A stretch of 64,000 nt of DNA from Desertivirga brevis (lineage in GTDB: Bacteria; Bacteroidota; Bacteroidia; Sphingobacteriales; Sphingobacteriaceae), in the NCBI RefSeq assembly GCF_017355835.1, contig NZ_JAFEWF010000001.1, forward strand, positions 1,488,001 to 1,552,000. Direction: 5' to 3'. The position numbers were made by a program, and so were the translations under genes. The notes beneath the pieces are model-generated. The model was not told the origin of the DNA. It saw only the letters and a program-made list of their open reading frames with translations, and did not search any database. Shown here piece by piece: positions 17,121 to 25,674 of the stretch (its first letter is position 1; each line of letters starts with the position of its first letter).

Positions 17121-19433
17121 ATGAAGTACCGGGTCTATCTCGTTGTCACTCTCGTTTGTTTCGCCATAGAGCTATTTGCCCAGGCGCCCGAGTGTAGTTT
17201 TAAAATTGAAGGAGTTATTTTGGATTCGCTGTCTAAGGAAGCTATTCAAGGAGCCTCCATAAAGATCGTTCCCGTTAGCCGGGCATCAATAAGTGATGAG
17301 CATGGTCATTTTAGCTTGGCTAAGTTATGCAGCGGAACATTCTCCTTAACTGTTAGTGTTATAGGCTATAAAGAATACCGGAGAGAGATAGCAATTAGCT
17401 CCACTTCAGAGTTAACAATTCTGCTGCAACCCGCCAAACTAAGACTAAAGGAAGTTAAGGTACGGGCAAGAAAACCGGTTGCTCAAGGCGCCAGTGCATC
17501 ACAAATGATCACTGAACAGCAGCTGGATCAAACCAAAGGGGGCACTCTTGGGGATGTATTAAAAACTGTCCCGGGAGTTACTACCCTTCAAACAGGTTCA
17601 TCTATTGCTAAGCCGGTACTCCAGGGCCTTCATAGTAATCGTCTTCTCATCTTAAACAATGGCGTACGTCAGGAAGGACAGCAATGGGGCATGGAACACG
17701 CTCCGGAGATAGACCCTTTCGCTGCTCAGTCAATAACAGTAATAAAAGGAGCTGAGAGTGTAAGATTCGGACCTGAAGCGATCGGTGGTGTGATCCTTGT
17801 AAAGCCAGCTCCTCTTTCGAAGGTTCCTGGTATTAAAGGCGAACTTAATTTAACGGGTTCAACCAATGGATCAGCAGGCGCCCTCTCGGGCCGCCTGGAG
17901 GGTGGTTTACGGAAAGTGCCTGGACTAGCATGGCGAATTCAGGGAACGGGAAAAACCTCTGGAAATATAAAAACAGCTGACTATTATCTAACTAATACTG
18001 GTGTCCGTGAAATAAACTTCTCAGGAGCTCTTGGGTATTCAAGAAAGCGATTAGAAACTGATCTCTATTTCAGCCGCTTCGAGACAGAATTGGGAATATT
18101 TGCCGGCTCCCATATCGGTAATATCGAAGATCTTCAGGCTATTCTAGTGAATGGACGTCCTTTCGATGAGGGCAGCTTTTCCTACGCTATCAGTGCCCCA
18201 AGCCAAAAGGTAACACATAATCTATTAAAGCTCGAAAGCCATTTCCACTTAAATAGTAACAGCCACATTGATCTTATATATGGTTTTCAACAGAACAACC
18301 GCCAGGAGTACGACATTCGCCGTGGCGGCAGAAGTGGGATTCCTGCTCTTGACCTTACCCTAAATACCCAAACACTTGACCTATTCCTGGAGAACGACAA
18401 CAGTAAGGGTTTCAAACAGATAATAGGCCTCAATGGCATATCTCAAGTAAACAACAATGTTCCCGGTACGCTAAGTACTCCATTAATTCCTAACTACGAT
18501 ACTTATAATGCAGGCCTGTATTACATCGGGCGGTATACAAAAGGTAAGTACCAGATGGAGACAGGATTACGATACGATTATAAATACCTGGATGCGCTCG
18601 GATATGACCGGGACCAAAATTTATATGGAGGAACACAAAGGTTCAACAACCTGTCCGCAAATATAGGAGGTGTTCTCCACCTTTCTAATCAATGGTCTTT
18701 TCGTTCAAACCTTGCTTCCGCATGGAGGGCGCCCGTTGTAAGTGAGCTTTTCAGCAGTGGTCTTCATCGTGGTTCCGCAGCAGTTGAAATAGGCGATGCC
18801 ACACTGAATAGTGAGAAGAGTTATAAATGGATCAACTCTTTGGAGCATAACAGCGACAAGTTTGATCTTAATCTTAGTGTCTTCTACAACCATATAAACA
18901 ACTATATCTACCTTAGGCCTTCCGGAGAGCTTTATCAAAGCATCAGCGGTACCTTCCCTGTGTTTTATTACCGGCAAACAGATGCCCGGCTTCTTGGCGG
19001 AGATGTGGGAATTACCTACCGGATTACAACTAATATTCACTATGGCCTAAAAGGTGCCGTGGTACGAGCCAGGGATATTACGAATAACACTTATCTGCCA
19101 TGGATCCCCTCTGATCGCTATGAAAACAGCCTGGGCTATCACTGGCAGAACAGCCGGAAAGAAACAGAAAACTACTTAAGGCTTAGTCACCTTTTTGTTG
19201 CGCGGCAGGGCAGATACCAGGAAGGAACCGACTTTGCTGCGCCACCTTCAGGCTATCATCTTTTAGGAATTCAGGGGGGCACTCAATTCATATTCGGGAA
19301 AAGCAGGCTGAACCTGAATGCATCTATAAGCAATCTGGCAAACATTCTTTATAAAGATTATATGAACCGGTTCAGATATTATGCCCACGATCAGGGCAGA
19401 AATTTAACCCTCAGGGCAATACTAAAATTTTAA
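17121..19433 (+). CDS. TonB-dependent receptor, ZnuD-like metal importer
   Basis: 770 residues from ATG 17121, which gives a clean signal peptide (MKYRVYLVVTLVCFAIELFAQ, cleaved after Ala-Gln region); an ATG 45 bases upstream would add a spurious leader. A carboxypeptidase-regulatory-like domain (about 25-110), a plug with the WGMEHAPEIDPF segment characteristic of the ZnuD branch, and a barrel ending in Leu-Lys-Phe follow. It should import a metal ion or its chelate through the outer membrane. The gene sits 8 bases before a His-rich lipoprotein and 107 after the Cys/His-rich small protein. Zinc is the best guess; copper or nickel are not excluded. Confidence 0.9.
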   Translation: MKYRVYLVVTLVCFAIELFAQAPECSFKIEGVILDSLSKEAIQGASIKIVPVSRASISDEHGHFSLAKLCSGTFSLTVSVIGYKEYRREIAISSTSELTILLQPAKLRLKEVKVRARKPVAQGASASQMITEQQLDQTKGGTLGDVLKTVPGVTTLQTGSSIAKPVLQGLHSNRLLILNNGVRQEGQQWGMEHAPEIDPFAAQSITVIKGAESVRFGPEAIGGVILVKPAPLSKVPGIKGELNLTGSTNGSAGALSGRLEGGLRKVPGLAWRIQGTGKTSGNIKTADYYLTNTGVREINFSGALGYSRKRLETDLYFSRFETELGIFAGSHIGNIEDLQAILVNGRPFDEGSFSYAISAPSQKVTHNLLKLESHFHLNSNSHIDLIYGFQQNNRQEYDIRRGGRSGIPALDLTLNTQTLDLFLENDNSKGFKQIIGLNGISQVNNNVPGTLSTPLIPNYDTYNAGLYYIGRYTKGKYQMETGLRYDYKYLDALGYDRDQNLYGGTQRFNNLSANIGGVLHLSNQWSFRSNLASAWRAPVVSELFSSGLHRGSAAVEIGDATLNSEKSYKWINSLEHNSDKFDLNLSVFYNHINNYIYLRPSGELYQSISGTFPVFYYRQTDARLLGGDVGITYRITTNIHYGLKGAVVRARDITNNTYLPWIPSDRYENSLGYHWQNSRKETENYLRLSHLFVARQGRYQEGTDFAAPPSGYHLLGIQGGTQFIFGKSRLNLNASISNLANILYKDYMNRFRYYAHDQGRNLTLRAILKF

Positions 19434-19467
19434 TTCTTAAATGTTTAATTCACTAATTACTAAGTCT

Positions 19468-20064
19468 ATGTCTATTACAGAAATCTACAGAAAAATGGCA
19501 CTTGCTCTTGCAGCAGGAGCAGTACTAACGTTCAGTGCTTGTAGCAAAGATGATCCGGAACCGGAAGTACCCCAGGAAGAATTCAAAAGCGTGGTATTTA
19601 ATTTCATTGAACTAGAATCACACGGGGATCACTATCATCAAACAACCGACACTGTTCAGGTGGTGTTTGGCCAGGACGGCAATGCAACAAAGAGCCACTA
19701 CGATCTGCACGCAGACGCAGTTTATCGACTAAAAGTAGTTGCGTATGATTTTGCAGGACGCGAAATGCAAAAGGAATTTGTAGAAGAGGCAAATGAGCAT
19801 CAAATGTTCATTACCGGAGCACAGGAAGGAGTCCTCGATTATGCATATGAAGATGACAAAGTGGGAGTAACCGGCCGTTTGTCTACTCTGAAACCTTCAA
19901 ATGGTTCTATGACTTTAACTGCAGTTTTACGTCACGGATTGGATAAATCTAAAACTACCGCCGCCAGCTGGAATGATGTAAACCATGCTCGTTTCGGTGG
20001 TTCTGCAGACTTCACCCTGAAATTCCCTTTACACGTTGTTGAAGGTGATGGTCACGGTCATTAA
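19468..20064 (+). CDS. His-rich metal-binding lipoprotein
   Basis: 198 residues from ATG 19468, chosen for its compact lipoprotein signal ending in lipobox F-S-A-C followed by SKDDPEPE. Histidine clusters HGDHYH near residue 52 and GDGHGH at the very C-terminus are likely metal ligands. It is probably anchored in the outer membrane and hands metal to the receptor encoded immediately upstream. It is the last gene of the unit, followed by a strong terminator. Confidence 0.82.
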   Translation: MSITEIYRKMALALAAGAVLTFSACSKDDPEPEVPQEEFKSVVFNFIELESHGDHYHQTTDTVQVVFGQDGNATKSHYDLHADAVYRLKVVAYDFAGREMQKEFVEEANEHQMFITGAQEGVLDYAYEDDKVGVTGRLSTLKPSNGSMTLTAVLRHGLDKSKTTAASWNDVNHARFGGSADFTLKFPLHVVEGDGHGH

Positions 20065-20082
20065 TATCAAACCCTAATTTCT

Positions 20083-20132
20083 AATAGGATGAACTTTTGC
20101 CACTGAGGCAGAGTTCATCCTATTTGTTTTTT
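20083..20132 (+). terminator. Strong intrinsic terminator of the metal-uptake locus
   Basis: Perfect 13-bp stem AATAGGATGAACT (20083-20095) / AGTTCATCCTATT (20112-20124), followed by TGTTTTTT. Confidence 0.92.
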
Positions 20133-20278
20133 AATCCCCATCTCCACATTTAACTATGCTAGGCTCCTAAAATTGCCAACCTTTCTTCCCTCCATTCTTT
20201 AGTTAACGTTACTCTCTAATCTATCCATAACTACAACAGCTAGCAAGCTTTTACATGAGAATTTAGAATTTTAATTTT

Positions 20279-20671
20279 CTACTTTACCACAGTAGCTTCC
20301 AACTCTATGGTTAAGGTAGCAAAGAGCCCTTTTACTTCCAGCAGAGTTGTCGCCTGCTGAATCCCATACTTGTGGATGAAAGGTATATATACATCCATAC
20401 AGGTACTGAAAAACTCCTGAACGGAAGTTGTATATCCATTTAGCCTAACTATTCCACTGCATTCATAACCAGACTCACTGATAAGTTGTTCTAAGTTTGT
20501 TATTGTCTGAATAAGTTGAGTTCGCATATCAGCAGCGCTTGGTATTCCATTAACGTCAATAGCCACTTGTCCTGAACAGTATAGTGTTCCATTTGGCTGC
20601 TTTACTTCAACAGCCTGTACCGAATTTGTGTTTTTACCCCAGCTCCATGGGTCAAATGATGTCTTTTGCAT
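20279..20671 (-). CDS. RidA/YjgF family imine deaminase-like protein
   Basis: 130 residues, the usual RidA length. LYCSGQVAID, the arginine in VRLNGYTT and the glutamate in IELEATV are the expected active-site or structural positions. RidA enzymes hydrolyse reactive enamines and imines made by PLP enzymes. The gene lies 72 bases downstream of the WYL regulator on the same strand, a pairing that suggests control by it. Confidence 0.9.
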   Translation of the reverse strand: MQKTSFDPWSWGKNTNSVQAVEVKQPNGTLYCSGQVAIDVNGIPSAADMRTQLIQTITNLEQLISESGYECSGIVRLNGYTTSVQEFFSTCMDVYIPFIHKYGIQQATTLLEVKGLFATLTIELEATVVK

Positions 20672-20743
20672 TTACTTTATTTAATTGTACAATCAAAAGT
20701 AAAATGAGCTTGTGACAGCCATATGTCAGGGGTAAGAGGAGGC

Positions 20744-21469
20744 TTAATAATATTTATCGAAATATTCCTGCAAGGTCATCTTATGGCGCTCAAACTTTTC
20801 CGAAAGGACTTCCATCTTGTTTATTCTGTCTAATCGAAAATACCTGTATTCCGCTCGTAACCGACACCATGCAACCAATAACCAATTCTCAGTTACGCTA
20901 ATTAAAGCAAATGGTTCAATGATCCTGCTTGAGGTTGTGTTACTCTCGTTAACATAGTCGATTTTGGTTAAATAAAAGTTAGTTAAGGCATATTGTAACT
21001 GGGATATATTATTGCTATTTCGCTCTCTATTAGTATTTTGCTCGAAGCGGGTTCGCTCAGACAATAAGTTAGCTTTATCTTTTTCTGATTGACGTAATAC
21101 AGCTTTTATTTTATCGATGGCTTCAGTATAATCTTTGATAAACGAAGAGTCTTTATTTTTCAATACAAGCTGCTCAGCAAGGACTAAGGCATTCGCCTGA
21201 CTTTCAGTAAACATTATCGGAGGAATTCTATATCCATCCATCAATACATATCCTTTCCCTTCTTCGGTTAAAATCGGAACACCTGCTTGTTCTAATGCTT
21301 TTATATCACGATAAATTGTTCTTATACTAACCTTAAACTTATCAGCAAGATTGCTTGCTGTAATCAATCGTCTGGTCTGGAGCTGAGTTAAAATGGCGGT
21401 CAATCGCGAAAGCCGCTTTGTGTCATTCTCATTCACACGTACTCTGTTTTTGCGAAGCAAACATAACAT
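20744..21469 (-). CDS. YafY-type transcriptional regulator (HTH_11 + WYL)
   Basis: 241 residues. An N-terminal winged helix (about 20-75: LITASNLADKFKVSIRTIYRD and GKGYVLMDGYRIP) is followed by a WYL ligand-binding domain (about 135-225, LLVAWCRLRAEYRYFRLDRI). ATG 21469 gives the longest form; a GTG at 21436 would start directly at the helix-turn-helix and is equally plausible. It probably senses a small ligand and controls the adjacent RidA gene and perhaps itself. Confidence 0.9.
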   Translation of the reverse strand: MLCLLRKNRVRVNENDTKRLSRLTAILTQLQTRRLITASNLADKFKVSIRTIYRDIKALEQAGVPILTEEGKGYVLMDGYRIPPIMFTESQANALVLAEQLVLKNKDSSFIKDYTEAIDKIKAVLRQSEKDKANLLSERTRFEQNTNRERNSNNISQLQYALTNFYLTKIDYVNESNTTSSRIIEPFALISVTENWLLVAWCRLRAEYRYFRLDRINKMEVLSEKFERHKMTLQEYFDKYY

Positions 21470-21568
21470 TAATACTTTTCACATATGCCTCACCCCTATT
21501 ATTGTTGACGTGGGGTCTAATAGTAAATTTTGAAGTTCAGTTAAGATAAAAAAATCCAACAGTAGTAA

Positions 21569-23398
21569 TTATTGATATCCCACTGCCTGTAGCTGAAATA
21601 ATTCTGCGTACCGTCCTTTTTGCTCTAGCAATTCAACATGACTGCCCATTTCAACGACCTCGCCATTATCTAATACTAAAATGCGATCAGCCATTCGAAC
21701 TGTTGAAAAGCGGTGTGAAATAAGCACAGCCATTCTACCTTTAGTCAGTTCTGTGAATCGCTCAAAAACCTGGTATTCTGCCCTTGCATCCAGTGCCGAG
21801 GTAGGCTCGTCTAATATGACTAATTTCGCATTCCTCATATAGGCACGAGCTATCGCCACTTTCTGCCATTCACCACCAGACAACTCAACACCTTCTGCGA
21901 ATCGCCTGCCAAGAACTTGTTCATAGCCACCCGGTAACTTCTTTGCAAGGTCATCGGCAAGGCTTTGCTGTGCCGATCTTCTGATCAGCTCTTCATTGGA
22001 TTTCTCCTCTATGTTACCTGTTGCAATATTTTGCGAAAAGGTCATTTGGTAGCGTATAAAATCCTGGAAAATAATTCCGATATGCTTACGAAGGTCATTA
22101 AGGTCATATTCCCTTAGATCATGTCCGTCCAGTAGTATACGGCCTTCTGATGGATCATATAAGCGCACCAGAAGTTTTACCAAAGTACTTTTCCCCGCCC
22201 CATTTTCGCCTACCAGAGCAAGCTTTTCTGATGGATGCAAGGTAAAGTTCAGATTCCGGTTCGCCCAGCGTTCGCTATGATGATAGCGGAATCCGACGTT
22301 TTCAAATTTGAAGCCTTCGATAATTGGATTCGGGAAAGGTCTGGGGTTATTTGTATTAAGGATCCTTGGCTGGATCTCGAAGAAATCAAAGAAGTCTTTA
22401 AGATAGATCGCACCTTGAGATACGCTGGTAAACCTACCAAGTACACTTTCCAATAAGCTTCGCAATTGTCTGAATGAGCCCGCCAGAAACGTAAGTTCGC
22501 CAATAGTGAGTTCACCCTGAACAGTACGGTGGATGATAAGCACATAAGCACCATAATAACCAAGGCTGGCTAATAGAGCGAAGAAAGTCCCCCACATGGA
22601 CCGTCTAACAGAAATGCGCTTATTCTCAGCATAGAACTGATCAGAAAGAACCCTGAAACGATCAATGATAAAATTTGCAAGGCCGAACATTTTGATTTCT
22701 TTGGCTGTATCATCGCTTGCGCCGATATACCTCAGATAGTCAAGCTCCCTTCGCTGGGGAGTTTGGCGGCGACTTAGGGCATAGGTTTGATCATTAAAGT
22801 ACCATTCACCTATGAATGCTGGGAGGATTGCAATGATCAACAATAAGACCAGCCAGGCATTAAATACAAATAGTCCCAGCCCCAAAAATCCTATCGTGAT
22901 AAAGTCTTGTAATTGGCTCATTACCTGTGAAAGGAGCACCGTCCTACCATTTGTTTGCTGACGGGCTCGCTCTAGTTTATCATAAAAAACAGCATCCTCA
23001 AACTGATCCAAATCAAGAGTGCCAGCATGCTCCATTATCCTTATAGAGGTATGATTTGCAAAGAGTTCGCCCAGTAAGCTATCCATAAGAGTAATGGCAC
23101 GAGTAAGACCATCAGATAAAATTGCAAGTGCAAGTTCAAAAGCTACCAGTTTCCAGAGATAAGCTTCGGCGAATGAGTTGTGACTACGGTTTAAATAGAT
23201 CACTTGATCTATAATCAACTTACCTATGTAGAGTAACAGGAAGGGAATTGCCGCTATTATAAAGCGTAAAGTAATGTTAGCTAGCATAATCTTCGAGCCC
23301 GACTTCCATATCAGCTTGAAAAAGGCCGGCAGATTACGCAATGCACGTAGTCGATCTTTAATAGTAGGTTGAGACGCATTTCTGCTTGTTCTAGCCAT
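21569..23398 (-). CDS. ABC transporter, fused permease and ATPase
   Basis: Start ATG 23398 (MARTSRN) is preferred to one 7 codons upstream. Numbering from the longer form: six membrane helices between about 45 and 320, then an ABC ATPase with Walker A GENGAGKST (404-412), Q-loop FQDF, signature LSGGE (513-517), Walker B LVILDEPT (533-540) and His569. It is a half transporter of the exporter type that works as a homodimer or heterodimer in the inner membrane. No peptide, antibiotic or lipid partner gene lies next to it, so the substrate is unknown. It is not part of an obvious operon. Confidence 0.92.
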   Translation of the reverse strand: MARTSRNASQPTIKDRLRALRNLPAFFKLIWKSGSKIMLANITLRFIIAAIPFLLLYIGKLIIDQVIYLNRSHNSFAEAYLWKLVAFELALAILSDGLTRAITLMDSLLGELFANHTSIRIMEHAGTLDLDQFEDAVFYDKLERARQQTNGRTVLLSQVMSQLQDFITIGFLGLGLFVFNAWLVLLLIIAILPAFIGEWYFNDQTYALSRRQTPQRRELDYLRYIGASDDTAKEIKMFGLANFIIDRFRVLSDQFYAENKRISVRRSMWGTFFALLASLGYYGAYVLIIHRTVQGELTIGELTFLAGSFRQLRSLLESVLGRFTSVSQGAIYLKDFFDFFEIQPRILNTNNPRPFPNPIIEGFKFENVGFRYHHSERWANRNLNFTLHPSEKLALVGENGAGKSTLVKLLVRLYDPSEGRILLDGHDLREYDLNDLRKHIGIIFQDFIRYQMTFSQNIATGNIEEKSNEELIRRSAQQSLADDLAKKLPGGYEQVLGRRFAEGVELSGGEWQKVAIARAYMRNAKLVILDEPTSALDARAEYQVFERFTELTKGRMAVLISHRFSTVRMADRILVLDNGEVVEMGSHVELLEQKGRYAELFQLQAVGYQ

Positions 23399-23592
23399 TG
23401 TTATGACAAATAGAAACAAAAGTCTTTTGGTTTTATTGACCCCTAATTAATGCGTCGCCGGGTGTTCTTCAGGATTACTTACCCATATAATATTTAGTCA
23501 ATCAGACCCGAGGAATATCGAAAAATAAGAAAGCGCAGCCTTTTTACTATTTTTAAAACGGAGGTGTGCTTGGCGCAGTCAAAAGCAATTAC

Positions 23593-23763
23593 ATGTTTAA
23601 ATTTACCGCTACAATTGAAATCATCGGAATCAATCCATTTGTTTTTGTCCCTGATGATATTTTGAACTCTATATTTGAGCAAGCCGGAAAGAGCAAGGGG
23701 CCATCAGGTGTACTCCCTGCAGCACCGACATTTACATTTGAAAACTACTTTGCCCAAACCTGA
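23593..23763 (+). pseudogene. Truncated DUF1905-family gene remnant
   Basis: From ATG 23593, about 36 codons read as the N-terminus of a DUF1905 protein (MFKFTATIEIIGINPFVFVP ... AGKSKGP). After about base 23700 the resemblance stops and the frame runs into sequence that belongs to the end of the convergent carboxylesterase gene, ending at 23763. The rest of the family domain is missing, so this looks like a 3'-deleted gene. Confidence 0.65.
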
Positions 23764-25316
23764 CCTTCCTTGGTGAATCTCCACTTGAAATAGGCATCTA
23801 AAACCTGAAGAGATTTTACATCAGGAACAAGTGCCTGGTGTGGATCCGCATCCAAATACATCAGCTCCTGTTTTCCTTTTCTAAATACAGGCCACTGTGG
23901 CAAACCACTTGCATTAGGATTCCCATACTTGGCAAAGTTAGTCCAATAACTGCTAATGGTTTCCGATAATTTAATATCCGCTTCAGTTGTCTGAGGATTA
24001 TTCTTATTCAAGGTCATGAATACATAAGGAATTTCTTGTCCGTGTGGAGAGCCAAAACCATATCGGGGTGAATCTTTAGGAAAGTCTGGATGTTGATCAA
24101 AATAGTATAAGTAGACATTCGACTTACCTGTCTGCGATTGCAACCTTGCCCATGTCCAAGTATGCCAACCAAAAGCTGCATCCCGCATTAAGTCCCTGGC
24201 AGTTCTTGCTACACTAGTTTCGCCTGGAGGATATGCTTTTAATAATGTATCCGCGAACTTACCGTAGCGTTGTTTTACATTGGCAATGTATTCTTCAGGT
24301 GTTTTTTCCCTTGAGAAACTAGCGCCTTCATCCGAATTATACCCAATAAGTACAGCTACATCATTATACCTACCTTCTTTGTAAAGTTGGTACTGGTTGT
24401 CGGGTATCACGTGGCCATCAATAATAGGCCAAGCCCCTCCCATCCCCGGCTCCATCGGTAATTCTTCAACCTTAAGCTTGCGTAAAGCGGCAATTGACGA
24501 AACACCTGCTTTTTGTATAAATTCTTTTCCGTTAAGTTCCGCCTGCTGCAGGGTCTTCATGTTTTCGCCGGGATAAGTTGTTGGGCGTGTAGGACCAAAT
24601 GAGCCACCGCTTTGAGAAATAGCTCTCTGGAATAATCCTTTCGCCAAAGGCGAAGCACACAGCATACTAACTGAAATCCCTCCGGCCGATTCACCAAAAA
24701 TCGTTACTTTTTGAGGATCCCCGCCAAAAGCAGCGATATTATTCTTTACCCATTTCAAGCCTGCAATTTGGTCAAGTAATCCGTAGTTCCCCGAAACCTT
24801 ATCCGGGTTTTCAGCACTAAGTTCGGGATGGGCCAGAAATCCCAATTTCCCAACCCTATAGGCAATGCTAACAACAACCACACCTTTTGTAGCCAGATGC
24901 TCTCCGGTACATACAGGTTCGGCAGTTGACCCGAAACTAAAACCCCCACCATATATCCACACTAAAACCGGTAGTTTTTCTTTTGGCGACTTTGCCGGAG
25001 TCCATACATTCAGATAAAGGCAGTCTTCACTTTTTCCCGCAGGAGGATTTCCGGCCTGGTAAGGAGAAGGAGCAAATTTTGTTGCCTGCTTAACTCCATC
25101 CCATTTCACAACAGGTTGTGGGGCTTTCCAGCGAAGCTCATTGACTGGCGGAGCTGCAAAAGGAATTCCCTTAAAAACTTCTAATCCATTTTCTTTGGTT
25201 CCCTGAACCATACCTCCATCCACCTTTACCTGGGCAAGTAGATCTATTGAACAAGCAACTGTAACACACAAAATGGTAGTAAGCAGGGTGATGATAGATT
25301 TAGTTTTGAATTTCAT
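23745..25316 (-). CDS. Type-B carboxylesterase, exported
   Basis: 523 residues with an N-terminal signal peptide (hydrophobic 8-22, ending near A-Q-V at 28-30). Carboxylesterase-B hallmarks are clear: EDCLYLNVWTP, the nucleophile elbow FGESAGG with Ser210, the oxyanion hole IYGGGF, the acid in SDEGAS and the base in SPHGQEIPY. It should hydrolyse carboxyl esters (aryl, feruloyl or acyl) in the periplasm. It is a single gene; its 3' end overlaps the DUF1905 remnant. Confidence 0.92.
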   Translation of the reverse strand: MKFKTKSIITLLTTILCVTVACSIDLLAQVKVDGGMVQGTKENGLEVFKGIPFAAPPVNELRWKAPQPVVKWDGVKQATKFAPSPYQAGNPPAGKSEDCLYLNVWTPAKSPKEKLPVLVWIYGGGFSFGSTAEPVCTGEHLATKGVVVVSIAYRVGKLGFLAHPELSAENPDKVSGNYGLLDQIAGLKWVKNNIAAFGGDPQKVTIFGESAGGISVSMLCASPLAKGLFQRAISQSGGSFGPTRPTTYPGENMKTLQQAELNGKEFIQKAGVSSIAALRKLKVEELPMEPGMGGAWPIIDGHVIPDNQYQLYKEGRYNDVAVLIGYNSDEGASFSREKTPEEYIANVKQRYGKFADTLLKAYPPGETSVARTARDLMRDAAFGWHTWTWARLQSQTGKSNVYLYYFDQHPDFPKDSPRYGFGSPHGQEIPYVFMTLNKNNPQTTEADIKLSETISSYWTNFAKYGNPNASGLPQWPVFRKGKQELMYLDADPHQALVPDVKSLQVLDAYFKWRFTKEGQVWAK

Positions 25317-25674
25317 TTTGTTAATTGTTAAAATTCTTTGATTTCATTGTCCATCAGTGATATTTGGATAGATCATAGGCCAGAATTATCTGTGCATAGC
25401 ATACATAAAGTGTAACTAGGAATGCCAGCATTATTAGGTTATTTCTTAACATGGTCTTCCAGGAATAAAATTGGCCGTTAGTTTTTCATAGAAACCTTAC
25501 TGTATCTACCAAGGCAAGGTAAGAATATTGCCGCAGGTTTCCTAGTCTAGATAGAACCCTGAACAAAGCCTTATCGCTTTGGGCAGACAAAGCGATAAGG
25601 TAAAAAAGATATCGAAATTTTGAAATAAAATTTGCTTTATGGATGCTATGAAGGAAGTAGGCTTAAATCAACTT
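25317..25674. other. Intergenic stretch
   Basis: No gene seen. It holds the promoter region of the carboxylesterase and the terminator hairpin of the upstream receptor gene (25569-25600, separate entry). The rest is AT-rich without repeats that I can recognise. Confidence 0.5.
25569..25600 (-). terminator. Hairpin terminator after the haem-type receptor gene
   Basis: Perfect 13-bp stem CCTTATCGCTTTG (25569-25581) / CAAAGCGATAAGG (25588-25600), 6-base loop. On the minus strand it is followed by CTTTGTTC, a weak T tract. Confidence 0.7.
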
